Shown in pieces: positions 25,694 to 35,565 of a DNA stretch of 64,000 nt. Both the position numbers and the translations under genes were made by a program. The first letter of the stretch is position 1. Each line of letters opens with the position of its first letter. The stretch lies in assembly GCF_009362815.1 (NCBI RefSeq), contig NZ_WHNX01000001.1, positions 62,001 through 126,000 on the forward strand. The letters are read 5' to 3'. Under the pieces are notes generated by a model. That model searched no databases, was not told the DNA's origin, and was given only the letters and a program-made list of their open reading frames with translations. The DNA comes from Alkalibaculum sporogenes. GTDB lineage: Bacteria > Bacillota > Clostridia > Eubacteriales > Alkalibacteraceae.

Positions 25694-27442
25694 ATGTTGA
25701 TCAATAAAAAACTCATTTCTTATGCAAAAGGAGTAAAGCCTTATATTGCTTTGGCAGTAGCCACAAAAGTAGTGGTTTTGGTGACAAATATATTCTTTGC
25801 TTTTTCAATAGGAGGGGCATTACAAAGTTATTTTGAGGGCGGATGGCAGGCTGTTAATGTGGAGTTGTTATTAGGGGCGACGGGATTTACTATTGTAATG
25901 CGTGCAGTGATGAATCCTCTAACCCTTATATTTTCACACCGATGTTCTTCCATTGTCAGATCTCGCTTGCGAGAGGCTGTGTATGAGAAAATGGTCAAAT
26001 TAGAGACCCAATATCATCGGACTACAGGTACCTCACATGTAGTATCCGCTGTAGTTGACGGGGTGGAATCTTTGGAATCTTACTTTGGATCCTATATTCC
26101 CCAATTCTACTATGCAATTATGGTTCCTTTTATTTTATTTGTTTCACTGGTGAAACTAGATTGGCGTCCGGCGGGGATATTGTTGATTATCAGCCCACTG
26201 ATACTCCTATGTATGATGTTGATCATGGACATGGCAGGTAAAATGAATAGAAAACATTTTGGTCATTATCAAAGCTTAGGTTCATTTTTTTTAGAAAGCT
26301 TACAGGGTCTACCAACTTTGAAATTATTTGGTCAAGAAGAAGAAAGATTTGATGAAATAAAAGAAAGAACTGAAAGTTTTAGAAAGACCACTATGAAGAT
26401 ATTGGGTATGCAACTCAATTCTATTATCCTGATAGACTTTATTACATACGGAGGGGCGGCAGCGGGAATTGTTGTCACAGCTCTTTCCTTGGGCAAAGGG
26501 TATCTCTCATTTGGTGAAAGCTTTACCTTTTTGCTTTTAGCATCAGAATTTTTTTTGCCATTAAGGACATTGGTGTCTTTCTTTCATATTGCTATGGGAG
26601 GAGTATCTGCATCGGAAAAAATATTTCATTTGTTGGAGACTTCTGAAGAACGAGTACATAGAAAAGAAAAACCTTATAAAGGGAAAGGGAACAATACTTC
26701 TATTCTTTTGAAAAACGTATCCTTTTCATATTACCGTGGAAGTCCCATCCTTCAGGATATCAATATGGAAATAAAACAGGGCGAAACCGTAGCACTCGTA
26801 GGAAAAAGCGGATGCGGAAAAAGTACCCTTGCTAATATGTTGGTTGGGTTTATGGATCCCATTCAAGGCAATATTTCTTACGGAGAGCAAGATAGCGTAG
26901 ATATTTCTTTAGAATCATTGAGAAGAAAGGTGTGCCTTGTGCCACAAAATACATATATATTTACAGGAACCATTGAGGAAAATTTAAGGATGGCGAATCC
27001 ATATGCAAAGGATGAGGATATGATTCGAGTCTGTAAAAAAGTTGGACTAATGGATTTGATGAAGGGATCGGGACGAGGACTCGCTCTCCAAGTAGGAGAG
27101 GCTGGTTCTCAGTTGTCAGGGGGACAAAGGCAAAAGTTAGGCATTGCAAGGGCTTTGTTGCGCAATTCTGATGTATTTATTTTTGACGAAGCTACTTCTA
27201 ATGTAGATAAGGAAAGCGAAGAGGAGATCTGGCAAGCTATATGGAAAGAAACTCAGAGTAAGACAACGATTATTATTTCTCATAGGCTTTCCACCATCAT
27301 CCATGCTAATAGGATTTATGTAGTAGATAAAGGGTGTATTGTAGAATGGGGAAATCACAACCACCTTATGGCAAATGGAGGATTGTACTATCAACTGGCA
27401 TTGGAACAGGGAGAATTGCGAAGAAAGGAAGAGGTTTCCTAA
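25694..27442 (+). CDS. ABC half-exporter, CydD-like
   Basis: A 582-residue fused exporter: six membrane helices (about 1-320) and an ATPase domain (about 335-575). Motifs are GKSGCGKST, VPQNTYIFTGTIEENL (Q-loop), LSGGQRQKLGIARALL, VFIFDEATSNVD and the switch ISHRLSTI. It resembles CydD-type proteins and pairs with the next gene as a heterodimer; their stop and start overlap (TAATG). CydDC complexes move thiols and bind heme, and exporters next to heme uptake genes can relieve heme toxicity. The real substrate is unknown. Confidence 0.88.
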   Translation: MLINKKLISYAKGVKPYIALAVATKVVVLVTNIFFAFSIGGALQSYFEGGWQAVNVELLLGATGFTIVMRAVMNPLTLIFSHRCSSIVRSRLREAVYEKMVKLETQYHRTTGTSHVVSAVVDGVESLESYFGSYIPQFYYAIMVPFILFVSLVKLDWRPAGILLIISPLILLCMMLIMDMAGKMNRKHFGHYQSLGSFFLESLQGLPTLKLFGQEEERFDEIKERTESFRKTTMKILGMQLNSIILIDFITYGGAAAGIVVTALSLGKGYLSFGESFTFLLLASEFFLPLRTLVSFFHIAMGGVSASEKIFHLLETSEERVHRKEKPYKGKGNNTSILLKNVSFSYYRGSPILQDINMEIKQGETVALVGKSGCGKSTLANMLVGFMDPIQGNISYGEQDSVDISLESLRRKVCLVPQNTYIFTGTIEENLRMANPYAKDEDMIRVCKKVGLMDLMKGSGRGLALQVGEAGSQLSGGQRQKLGIARALLRNSDVFIFDEATSNVDKESEEEIWQAIWKETQSKTTIIISHRLSTIIHANRIYVVDKGCIVEWGNHNHLMANGGLYYQLALEQGELRRKEEVS

Positions 27443-29109
27443 TGGAATATCTAAAAAAAGAAATTCAAAGTCATAGATCTTTTTATATTGTAAGGCGTTT
27501 ATTAGAAATGACCTCCCCTTTAAAGGGCTATATGATCCTATCTGCAAGTGCAGGTTTGTTGGGAAACTTTTGTGCCGTGGGTTTGATGGTAGGAGGAGGA
27601 GCCCTTATTTGTACTCTCGCTGGTCTAAACATAGGATTTACTGGATTGCAATGGGGTATTATTATGGTTTTATGTGCTGTATTTAGAGGTGTATTTCGTT
27701 ACATAGAACACTATAACGGCCATGATGTGGCATTTCGATTGTTGGGCTTGATTCGGGAAAAATTGTTTTTAGCTCTTCAAAAAGGAGCTCCAGGTAATTT
27801 AGCAGAGAATAAATCGGGGGATATGATCTCCACCATTATGGCAGATGTAGAACTTGTAGAAGTTTTTTTTGCCCATACCATTTCACCAGTGATTATCGCT
27901 GGGATTATGTCTGTAAGTATGATGATCTTTGTTGGACAATTTGCCATAAATTTTGCCTTGATACTAGGGATTTTTTATTTATTGACTTTGGGAGTCACCT
28001 ACTTCGTTAATCAGAAAATAGGGAAGGATATCGGAAATAAGTATAGAAGACAATTCTCTGAAAGTACATCCCATTGGCTTGATAGCCTAAGGGGGATGAA
28101 GGAAATTTTAATTTTGACTGGTGAAGATAATCGATTGAGAGAAATTCGGGAAAACGGAGTTCAATTAAACGAGTCCTTAGGAAAATTAAAAGTCCAAAGG
28201 AGTTTCGCAATATCTATACCAGAATTCCTTATTACTTTGGCGACAGTATCTATATTTTTGCTAGCCTCTTATTATGGATTATCTACAGAGAAGACTCTCA
28301 TTGTGACTGTAGCTGTGGCATCTTCTTTTGGTCCTATCGTCGCGTTAAGCAATTTAACTGTAGATCTAAAAAATACATTTGGGGCGGCAAGGCGAATCTT
28401 TGATATATTAGATGATGAAAACTTCGTAGAAAATAGTGGAAAGAGGGAAGTAGATATTCAAGATATGGATATTAGATTTGAACGAGTATCCTATCAATAT
28501 CCTTCTTCTACGGGGAAAGCAATAAATTCCTTTTCTTTATCCATGAGAAAGGGCGAGAAAATGGCAATTATGGGTCCAAGCGGTTGTGGCAAGAGTACAC
28601 TACTTAGGCTTTTGCTTCGATACTTCGATCCTCAAGAGGGTAATGTATATTTAGGCAAATACAATATTCGCGAGATTACATTAGAAAGCCTACGAAAGAA
28701 TATCGCACTGCTGACACAGGATACCTTCTTGTTTGACGACACTATCGAGAAGAATATTCGAATCGGCAAACCAGGGGCCACTATGCAAGAAATAGAGCAT
28801 AGTGCAAAAAGGGCCATGGTCCACAATTTTATACAGACATTGCCTCATGGATATCAAACTCGTGTAGGAGAGTTGGGAGGAAGACTTTCCGGAGGAGAAA
28901 AACAGCGCATAGGAATCGCCCGAGTATTGCTTACAGAAGCGCCTATTATTGTCTTAGATGAACCTACGAGTAATCTAGATGCATTGAATGAAAAGGCTAT
29001 TTTAGATATATTAAAAAAAGAATTTTCAGACCGTACCCTTATCATGGTTTCCCATCGTTCCACTGTGCTGCAATGGGCGGATAGAGTCTATCATTATAAG
29101 ACGGTGTAG
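27442..29109 (+). CDS. ABC half-exporter, CydC-like
   Basis: A 555-residue partner exporter with N-terminal membrane domain (about 1-320) and C-terminal ATPase (GPSGCGKST, LLTQDTFLFDDTIEKN, LSGGEKQRIGIARVLL, IVLDEPTSNLD, VSHRSTV). The frame is open upstream inside the previous gene, but the overlapping TAATG and lack of conserved sequence before it make ATG 27442 the start. It completes the exporter pair. About 175 bases separate it from the sortase gene, with no clear terminator. Confidence 0.88.
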   Translation: MEYLKKEIQSHRSFYIVRRLLEMTSPLKGYMILSASAGLLGNFCAVGLMVGGGALICTLAGLNIGFTGLQWGIIMVLCAVFRGVFRYIEHYNGHDVAFRLLGLIREKLFLALQKGAPGNLAENKSGDMISTIMADVELVEVFFAHTISPVIIAGIMSVSMMIFVGQFAINFALILGIFYLLTLGVTYFVNQKIGKDIGNKYRRQFSESTSHWLDSLRGMKEILILTGEDNRLREIRENGVQLNESLGKLKVQRSFAISIPEFLITLATVSIFLLASYYGLSTEKTLIVTVAVASSFGPIVALSNLTVDLKNTFGAARRIFDILDDENFVENSGKREVDIQDMDIRFERVSYQYPSSTGKAINSFSLSMRKGEKMAIMGPSGCGKSTLLRLLLRYFDPQEGNVYLGKYNIREITLESLRKNIALLTQDTFLFDDTIEKNIRIGKPGATMQEIEHSAKRAMVHNFIQTLPHGYQTRVGELGGRLSGGEKQRIGIARVLLTEAPIIVLDEPTSNLDALNEKAILDILKKEFSDRTLIMVSHRSTVLQWADRVYHYKTV

Positions 29110-29285
29110 TCTTACTCTAGTGTAAAGAATTATCAATATACCTAATAAAGAAACCCTCGAGAGTTTCTTAAAAGAAGATAGTAGATATATGATTTCATAG
29201 ACAAATGGCTTGCTATCTTGAATTTCATATAGATTTCGTGATAAACTTTGTCTAAGGTAAGAATTGTTAATAAGGTGGTGCAGAT

Positions 29286-30044
29286 TTGACAAAAGAAAGA
29301 AAGGGATCATCAGGATTATTGTCAAAGATTATACTGGTCTTTTTATTTGCAGTGATGATTTATTGCGTATATACCATTGGCATGTATCTATGGGATAGTT
29401 ATCAGAACAATAAATTAAACGAGGAGTTACAAGAGTTATATAGAACCGAGGAAGGCAATAATCAAGATAAGAACGGAATTCACGTGAAATTTAAACCATT
29501 TTTGGAGTTAAATTCCGATGTAGTGGGCTGGGTTAAAATTCAAGATACAAAAATAGATTACCCTGTATTACAGGGGAAGGATAATGAGTATTACTTGAGT
29601 CGCAATATAACAAAAGAAACGGCACGGGCAGGTAGTATCTTTATGGATTACCGCAACGAGAAAGATGGCGAAGATAGGAATACCATTCTTTATGGGCATC
29701 ATATGAAGGATGGTTCTATGTTTAAAGCTCTAATGGGCTACAAAGAAAAAGACTTTTTTATAAAACATCCAGGTATTGAATTTGACACCTTGAAAAAGAA
29801 CTGGAAGTGGGAGATATTTTCTGTTTATATCACGGATACAAAATTCGATTATATTCGTACGGATTTTGCGACAGAGAAGGAATATGAGGGTTTTTTAAAG
29901 GAAATCAAAGAGCGTTCTCTCTATGATACAGGAGTAAAAGTTATGAAAGAGGATAAAATCTTAACCCTCTCCACCTGTACCTACGAGTTTGATAATGCAA
30001 GGTTTACGGTTCATGCAAAATTGGTAGAGGATATATCTTTGTAG
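29286..30044 (+). CDS. srtB: Class B sortase
   Basis: A 252-residue transpeptidase with an N-terminal signal anchor (about 13-35) and the sortase fold. The catalytic set is His138 (ILYGHHM), Cys231 (LSTCTYE) and Arg239 (DNARFTVHA); the ILYGHHM and LSTCTYE forms are typical of class B. It should cleave the NPKTG motif of the NEAT protein and join it to peptidoglycan. Translation begins at TTG 29286 behind AAGGTGG. A second, internally deleted copy of this gene and its upstream region lies at 38635-38840. Confidence 0.9.
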   Translation: MTKERKGSSGLLSKIILVFLFAVMIYCVYTIGMYLWDSYQNNKLNEELQELYRTEEGNNQDKNGIHVKFKPFLELNSDVVGWVKIQDTKIDYPVLQGKDNEYYLSRNITKETARAGSIFMDYRNEKDGEDRNTILYGHHMKDGSMFKALMGYKEKDFFIKHPGIEFDTLKKNWKWEIFSVYITDTKFDYIRTDFATEKEYEGFLKEIKERSLYDTGVKVMKEDKILTLSTCTYEFDNARFTVHAKLVEDISL

Positions 30045-30099
30045 GTATAATCATATAAGCAGTGCATTAGAGAGTTATCTTCAATCTTAGTGAGAATAA

Positions 30100-30558
30100 C
30101 GAGAAACGGTATTATCTTCTCGCTTCATCTAATGCTAAAAAATGTACTATAGCTGTGGCTAAGGTTATTTTAGATGCTGCTGTTGCTGCTGGGGCTCGTG
30201 AAGGATGGTTCTTGCCACCGGAGGTCCGGGAATGGTAAAATCAGACTATTCATCTGGGAAATCAGCTGTTGGAGTTGGAAATGGACATACGTCTGCTTTA
30301 ATTGATGATTCGGCAGGGATTATAATGTTGGTCAATTCCATTATTCATTCAAAAACTTTTGATAATGGTGTGATTTGTGCCTCTGAACAATCTGTGGTTA
30401 TTATTGACAGGGTTTATGAGCAGTGTAAGAAAGAATTTGCTACTAGAGGATGCTATATACTTAATGATAAGGAGGGTAAAGAATTTACGAAGTGCTTGTT
30501 TTTATTTGCTTTAATGTATAATAAACTTAACAAGTTAGAAAAAACTAACTTTATTTAG
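30100..30558 (+). pseudogene. Remnant of bifunctional aldehyde/alcohol dehydrogenase (AdhE)
   Basis: The intact-looking frame from 30205 reads VLATGGPGMVKSDYSSGKSA and GVICASEQSV, unmistakably the coenzyme-A acylating acetaldehyde dehydrogenase half of AdhE, including the catalytic Cys of GVICASEQ. Just upstream, in another frame (about 30127-30205), AKVILDAAVAAGAREG gives the preceding family segment, with roughly 20 residues missing at the joint. Only about 140 of some 860 residues remain, followed by a strong terminator. It cannot be functional. Confidence 0.85.
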
Positions 30559-30574
30559 CTTGTCACAAACTTTA

Positions 30575-30609
30575 AATTCTCGGTAAAAAACTGCCGAGAA
30601 TTTTTTTTT
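30575..30609 (+). terminator. Intrinsic terminator
   Basis: AATTCTCGG (30575-30583) pairs with CCGAGAATT (30594-30602) around a ten-base loop, followed by a run of nine T residues (30601-30609). It closes the AdhE remnant transcript before the ABC permease gene. Confidence 0.9.
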
Positions 30610-30709
30610 GAAAAAATAGGTTTGTTAGATGGGTGTAAGATACGGGCGCTATTCTTAAGAAGAACGAAAAGTTCAAATCAAATGCAGGATAGTCTAAGGA
30701 GGAACGAAA

Positions 30710-32083
30710 ATGTACATTTTTCAAAACGCACTTAAAAATGTCGTGCGTAATAAGGGTAGAAATATTTTGATTGGAATCATAATTTTTGCTATTATTACCA
30801 CGACGGTCATCACGCTTGGCATCAATAATACGGCAAACGGAATTATTGATGACTACAAAACACGGTTTGGGAGCGAGGTAACCATTACGCCCGATATGCA
30901 AAAGATAATGAAATCAGGCACATCGCTTACCCCTCGGATTACTATAGAACAACGCAAAGAATTCTCTCAGTCAAAATATATTAAAGAATATAAGCTCACA
31001 GCTAATGCGGGAATTAGCGGAGAGAATATAAAAGCTGTCGATGAGGCTACAGGTGGGGGTAGTGGAACAACGGGAATGGTAGGAGACAAATCCGAGTTTA
31101 TTAATCCAACCATGCAATTGATTGGAAACCAGTTTGATGATTTTCAAAAAGGAATTCGGGAGATTACCGATGGTAAAATGCCGGAAAACGATAACGAATG
31201 TATTGTAAGCAAAGAACTTGCAGAATTGAATAATCTATCTGTTGGTGATGTCATCGATGTAACAGCCAGCTTATTTACGGATGATATAGATGTTCGCAAT
31301 GTTATTTATACGCTCACTATAACAGGTATATACTTCGACGGCACCGAAGAATATGGGATGTTTGCCAATCCCTATCTGAATAGGAGAAATGAAGTATTAA
31401 CTACATTTGAAACTATTACAAATGTTGTTCAAACTGACGAAAATGGAATTACTGTCGGATCGCGTTACTTTTTGAAAGATCCTGATATGCTTGCAGCCTT
31501 CACAACTGAGCTAAAAGCCAAAGGATTAAATGATATATTTAAAGTTACTACTGACGAGAACAGTTATAACAGGGTCGTTGGCCCCGTGGAAGGTCTTAGA
31601 AGTGTTTCAATTACATTTATGATTATCGTCTTAATTCTCGGCAGTATTATTTTGATTCTTTTAACTTCTATTGCCATCAGGGAACGTAAGTATGAAATCG
31701 GTGTTCTCCGTGCGATGGGTATGAAAAAAATCAAGGTCGCCTTAGGGCTTTGGGTGGAAATGCTTACCATTACAGCAATATGCCTTGTTATAGGGATTGG
31801 GATTGGAAGTATAATTGCTCAACCTGTTAGCAATGTGTTATTAGAGGGACAAATTGAAAACGCACAAAGTGATATAGAGGGTGGTAATGTGCCGGGGTTT
31901 GTGGATATGAGTTCGATTGGCACCAGTGATGAACCTATTTCTAAGCTGGATATATCGCTTGGTCTTCACACGACGCTTCAAATTATCGGAATTTCTTTGA
32001 TGCTCGCAACGATTGCGGGATTAGCCGCTATTATCAAAATAACAAAATATGAACCTATCAAAATATTGATGGAAAGAAATTAG
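30710..32083 (+). CDS. MacB/FtsX-type ABC transporter permease
   Basis: A 457-residue permease with one N-terminal helix (about 19-40), a large extracellular MacB-type domain (about 45-295) and three C-terminal helices of the FtsX domain with SIAIRERKYEIGVLRAMGMK, the family coupling motif. It pairs with the ATPase 12 bases downstream. Such pairs export peptides or lipoproteins, or act as mechanical couplers in antimicrobial peptide response. AAGGAGG precedes ATG 30710. Confidence 0.9.
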   Translation: MYIFQNALKNVVRNKGRNILIGIIIFAIITTTVITLGINNTANGIIDDYKTRFGSEVTITPDMQKIMKSGTSLTPRITIEQRKEFSQSKYIKEYKLTANAGISGENIKAVDEATGGGSGTTGMVGDKSEFINPTMQLIGNQFDDFQKGIREITDGKMPENDNECIVSKELAELNNLSVGDVIDVTASLFTDDIDVRNVIYTLTITGIYFDGTEEYGMFANPYLNRRNEVLTTFETITNVVQTDENGITVGSRYFLKDPDMLAAFTTELKAKGLNDIFKVTTDENSYNRVVGPVEGLRSVSITFMIIVLILGSIILILLTSIAIRERKYEIGVLRAMGMKKIKVALGLWVEMLTITAICLVIGIGIGSIIAQPVSNVLLEGQIENAQSDIEGGNVPGFVDMSSIGTSDEPISKLDISLGLHTTLQIIGISLMLATIAGLAAIIKITKYEPIKILMERN

Positions 32084-32095
32084 GAGGGCGCTTTC

Positions 32096-32767
32096 ATGAG
32101 TGTATTAACATTGAACAATGTGTCGTATAAATACGAGGGGACAAAAAAGAATGTGCTAGCGGGAATCAGCGCGGAATTTGAAATGGGAAAGGTATATGCC
32201 ATTGTCGGAAAATCAGGCTCCGGTAAATCTACATTGCTTTCACTGATGGCAGGGCTTGATGTGTGTGTGAACGGTGAAATTATGTATAACGGTAAGGATC
32301 TAAAAAAAATTGACCGTGATATTTATCGGGCAAAGGGGATCGGCGTCATTTTTCAAGCGTTTAACCTCATTACCAATGCTACTGCAGTTGAGAATATCGT
32401 ACTCTCCATGAATATCAGCGGTGTCAATGACAAGAACAAGAAATCATATGCATACGCTCTCTTAGAAAAAGTCGGTATTGACTGCGAAACAGCAGAAAGA
32501 AAGGTCTTGAAGCTATCTGGCGGCGAACAGCAGCGCGTTGGTATCGCCCGGGCACTGTCACACAATCCCGATATTGTTATTGCCGACGAACCAACTGGAA
32601 ATCTGGACAAGGATACTGAAGCCGACGTTCTGGGAATTTTAACCTCCCTGGCCCATGATGATGGGAAATGCGTTATCATCGTCACGCACTCCAGAAAGGT
32701 TACATCAATTGCGGACGAGATATGGGGAATAAATGACGGAAAAATGATTCCGGTAAAACAGCAATAA
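32096..32767 (+). CDS. MacB-type ABC transporter ATPase
   Basis: A 223-residue ATPase of the LolD/MacB branch: Walker A GKSGSGKST, Q-loop FQAFNLI, signature KLSGGEQQRVGIARAL, Walker B IVIADEPTGNLD and switch His in VTHSRKV. It energises the permease encoded directly upstream. AGGAGGG precedes ATG 32096. The base composition of this pair is somewhat more GC-rich than its surroundings. The 230 bases after it, up to the TetR gene, contain no recognisable gene. Confidence 0.92.
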   Translation: MSVLTLNNVSYKYEGTKKNVLAGISAEFEMGKVYAIVGKSGSGKSTLLSLMAGLDVCVNGEIMYNGKDLKKIDRDIYRAKGIGVIFQAFNLITNATAVENIVLSMNISGVNDKNKKSYAYALLEKVGIDCETAERKVLKLSGGEQQRVGIARALSHNPDIVIADEPTGNLDKDTEADVLGILTSLAHDDGKCVIIVTHSRKVTSIADEIWGINDGKMIPVKQQ

Positions 32768-32997
32768 ATAAAGGATTAAGAACTGAATTTGGATGTTGGA
32801 ATCTTTACGACAAAAGTTCGGAATTAAGGTATAACATGGGTAAGAAACTCCCAATGCTAAGTATTGCGTTATACGTGACCGCGGGGATACTCGAGCTGAG
32901 ATTCTAGCAAATAGCATGTCTGGTTTTACTAAGATAATATACCTAGGTTTACAAGCTTATTTATTATACAAGTGTCAAAGACGCGAGTATGATAGGG

Positions 32998-33684
32998 CTA
33001 AACAATCTTGAAATAGGGTTCTAAGGAGAAACCTATTTCATCAATTACTTTTTTGCTTTCATCTATAATTTCTTTTACCCTCGCTGGATCAATATTCATC
33101 ATTTTAAAATGTACTCCTACAATATAATCAAGGAAATCTTCTAAACTACAGTCTAAATCACCCCTGATATATGCAAAAACTAAGGATATGGAAGCTCCTC
33201 TTGCAGCACTTGTTAACATGGTAATTTCATCCTTATCATCGTCAATATTCAGCTTATACCTTCGATGATGTATTTTATAGAAAGGAACAGAAGCTTCTTT
33301 GGCAGCTATGGATCTATCATAATTTGCATTAATTCTTTCGAAGTAAAACTTATTTACGTTTTTATCTAGAAGATTTAGCATAGTGGTGAGGCGAATCTCT
33401 ACAGCAGTAGACACCTGAAGGTCATACCTTTTAAAATTTAAGAAATATTTATACAATTTAAAAGCAATGACGTTTTTATTGTTTTTTGCGTAGGTTTCCG
33501 TTACGACACGGGCTAAATCAGCCTTCGAATTGTAGTGATAGGAAATCAAAGGTTTTGTAATTCCGCATAGATTCGCTACATGCTCAAGATAGGTGTCATT
33601 GTAACCGTTATCGTAAAACAATTTGGTTGCCACAGCAAGGATTTTTGATTTTGGTGTATTATGATTTTTATTTATAGCTATCAT
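32998..33684 (-). CDS. TetR-family transcriptional regulator
   Basis: A 228-residue regulator. The N-terminal helix-turn-helix (about 12-58, KILAVATKLFYDNGYNDTYL then EHVANLCGITKPLISYHYNS) is standard; the ligand domain is long and has no recognised relative. It is divergent from the UroD-family gene, with a TTAACCGGTTAA palindrome between them, so it probably controls the UroD/transporter unit and itself. Confidence 0.85.
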   Translation of the reverse strand: MIAINKNHNTPKSKILAVATKLFYDNGYNDTYLEHVANLCGITKPLISYHYNSKADLARVVTETYAKNNKNVIAFKLYKYFLNFKRYDLQVSTAVEIRLTTMLNLLDKNVNKFYFERINANYDRSIAAKEASVPFYKIHHRRYKLNIDDDKDEITMLTSAARGASISLVFAYIRGDLDCSLEDFLDYIVGVHFKMMNIDPARVKEIIDESKKVIDEIGFSLEPYFKIV

Positions 33685-33831
33685 ATTTTAATTATACAGT
33701 TTTTTTTCTATAAATCTAGTTAAATTTACTAATTTTTGTACCTTTAGATTAGAGAGTCTTTACTTGTTACAATAGTACTATTTATAAATCAAATCATGTT
33801 CTATTTCAATAAGACGCTGAATATAATTATT

Positions 33832-33843
33832 TTAACCGGTTAA
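33832..33843. promoter_or_regulatory. Candidate operator between TetR and the UroD-family gene
   Basis: TTAACCGGTTAA is a perfect 12-bp palindrome placed about 90 bases before the UroD-family start and 150 bases before the TetR start in their shared 247-base spacer. Confidence 0.45.
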
Positions 33844-33931
33844 GTTTGTAAATTATACTAATATTACTAATTTATAGCGATTAATACAAAGGAAAGCTAA
33901 TATTAAAAATTTAAATTATAAGGAGGTTATC

Positions 33932-35305
33932 ATGTCAATTAAAGAACTTCAACAGGAAAGGAATCAGTTGTTTTCAGATATGTTCAACAATATCATACCT
34001 AAAAGAATGCCTGTTTCCTTTAATATTTCTCCACGAATTATAGCAGAATATGCAAAATTGGATACCTTAGAAATCCAATTCAACTATGGATTGCTTGATT
34101 CTGTCGCAGACGAGGCATCTCAGCTGATTTATTCCGACACATGTCCGATTATGCCCGTAGGTCTTGCTTCAAGGATTGCAGGGGGGTATCAAGCCATTGA
34201 TTCACAGTCCTTCCAAATGGGGAGTAACGGATTCATGCAGCATCCGGAGGTAGTCGGTATGGAAGAGAGTGAATATCCCGAGTTAATAGCAGATCCCTAT
34301 GCATGTATATTAGAAAAAGTACTGCCAAGACAGCACAAAGCGCTCAGTCTCGAGGATCCTGTAAAAAGATCCCTAAGTATAAGTGCTCTACAAGCGGAGA
34401 ACAACAGGCAATTAAGCAACACAGTTCCTATCATGAATAGACTAATTGAGAAATACGGTTACTATAAAGGAGCTCCTTTCGGTTCTGGAGGATTTACTGC
34501 TGCTCCCTATGACTTCATTGCCGATCAACTTAGAAGTTTTTCCGGAATAAGCATGGATATTAGAAGGAATAGAAGTGAAATCCTTGAAGCGTGTGAGGCG
34601 TTGTTACCTCTTATGTACCAATTAGGTCTCCCTTCTAATCCATCTCCTGAAGGCGCTGTAGGTATGCCTTTGCATATGCCGACATTTATGCGAGAAAAAG
34701 ATTTTGTTAAGGTTTGGCTCCCAACCTATCTGAAATTAGTACAACAGTATGCAGCACGAGGAATTAGAACTCAACCTTTCTTAGAAGATAACTGGATGAG
34801 ATATATTGATATTTTACAGGAACTGCCTGCAGGAACCGTAATGATGTTTGAATACGGAGATCCTAAGCTGATAAAAGAAAAACTTGGTGACAAATTCATA
34901 ATAAAAGGTTTATTCCCATTAGACTTGCTGAAAAGAGGAACAAAACAACAAGTACTCGATAAGGCAAAAGAGATTTGTGACATTATGCTTCCTGGCGGAG
35001 GTTATATATTCAGCTTTGACAAAGGTCCATTGATGTTAAGCGATATTAATATTGAGAACTATCGAGTCCTTAGCGAATTTCTAAGAGATTATGCTGTTTA
35101 TGACAATGCCGGCGAAAGCTATGGTGAAAAACTTAACAGTGAAAATTATGAAATAGATCCGAACTTCGGAAAATTCGAATCTAAATATCTTACTAATTGG
35201 AATGAATATAAAGCAAAATATCCTATGACTCCTGAAAGTATGAAAGATTACCTCTATAGATATGACATGGATAGCTTACGATTCTATCTGAATTTACTTG
35301 TCTAA
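33932..35305 (+). CDS. Uroporphyrinogen decarboxylase (UroD) family protein, large form
   Basis: A 457-residue protein of the UroD/MtaA superfamily, far longer than heme-pathway UroD (about 350). Supporting segments are KRMPVSFNISPRIIAEYAKL, the GFTAAPYDFIADQLRSFSGI stretch and MLPGGGYIFSFDKGPLM; many corrinoid-linked methyltransferases of anaerobes share this fold. It lacks enough UroD active-site sequence to be a porphyrin enzyme, so a methyltransferase or O-demethylation role is more likely, but unproven. AAGGAGG precedes ATG 33932. A GPH transporter follows, suggesting an imported substrate. Confidence 0.65.
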   Translation: MSIKELQQERNQLFSDMFNNIIPKRMPVSFNISPRIIAEYAKLDTLEIQFNYGLLDSVADEASQLIYSDTCPIMPVGLASRIAGGYQAIDSQSFQMGSNGFMQHPEVVGMEESEYPELIADPYACILEKVLPRQHKALSLEDPVKRSLSISALQAENNRQLSNTVPIMNRLIEKYGYYKGAPFGSGGFTAAPYDFIADQLRSFSGISMDIRRNRSEILEACEALLPLMYQLGLPSNPSPEGAVGMPLHMPTFMREKDFVKVWLPTYLKLVQQYAARGIRTQPFLEDNWMRYIDILQELPAGTVMMFEYGDPKLIKEKLGDKFIIKGLFPLDLLKRGTKQQVLDKAKEICDIMLPGGGYIFSFDKGPLMLSDINIENYRVLSEFLRDYAVYDNAGESYGEKLNSENYEIDPNFGKFESKYLTNWNEYKAKYPMTPESMKDYLYRYDMDSLRFYLNLLV

Positions 35306-35326
35306 TGCAAAGCTATTGTCATAAGC

Positions 35327-35473
35327 ATGTATGCTGCTTATTTCATAAAGTATACCGGAAGTAAAAAATGGACCGAACTAGCATACGGTGGGATTAAGCC
35401 CGAAAACTGTTTTTCGATAGACTTGTTCAATGGACTTACATATGCTTTGCAGGGAGACGTATCTCACCTATAA
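35327..35473 (+). other. Short unrecognised frame before the GPH transporter
   Basis: A 48-codon frame reads MYAAYFIKYTGSKKWTELAY and ends at TAA 35473. It has no ribosome site and no family I recognise; its codon use looks coding-like, so it may be a gene fragment. Confidence 0.25.
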
Positions 35474-35565
35474 GTTATTGTAGCATTAGGATATTGTAAG
35501 CAAAAAATAGTTAAGAATATAGTTACTATTATTAACTATACTCTTATAATATGAGGAGAGTCAAA

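Noticed and set aside
27137-27547. Minus-strand frame of 136 codons at the junction of the two ABC exporters.
   Set aside because: It is antisense to strongly conserved ATPase motifs and has no ribosome site.
30628-30651. The minus strand translates to PVSYTHLT, and the DNA resembles the Nextera transposon end.
   Set aside because: Only about 15 of 19 bases match, there is no longer adapter context, and the sequence is embedded in normal flanking DNA. Contamination is not supported.
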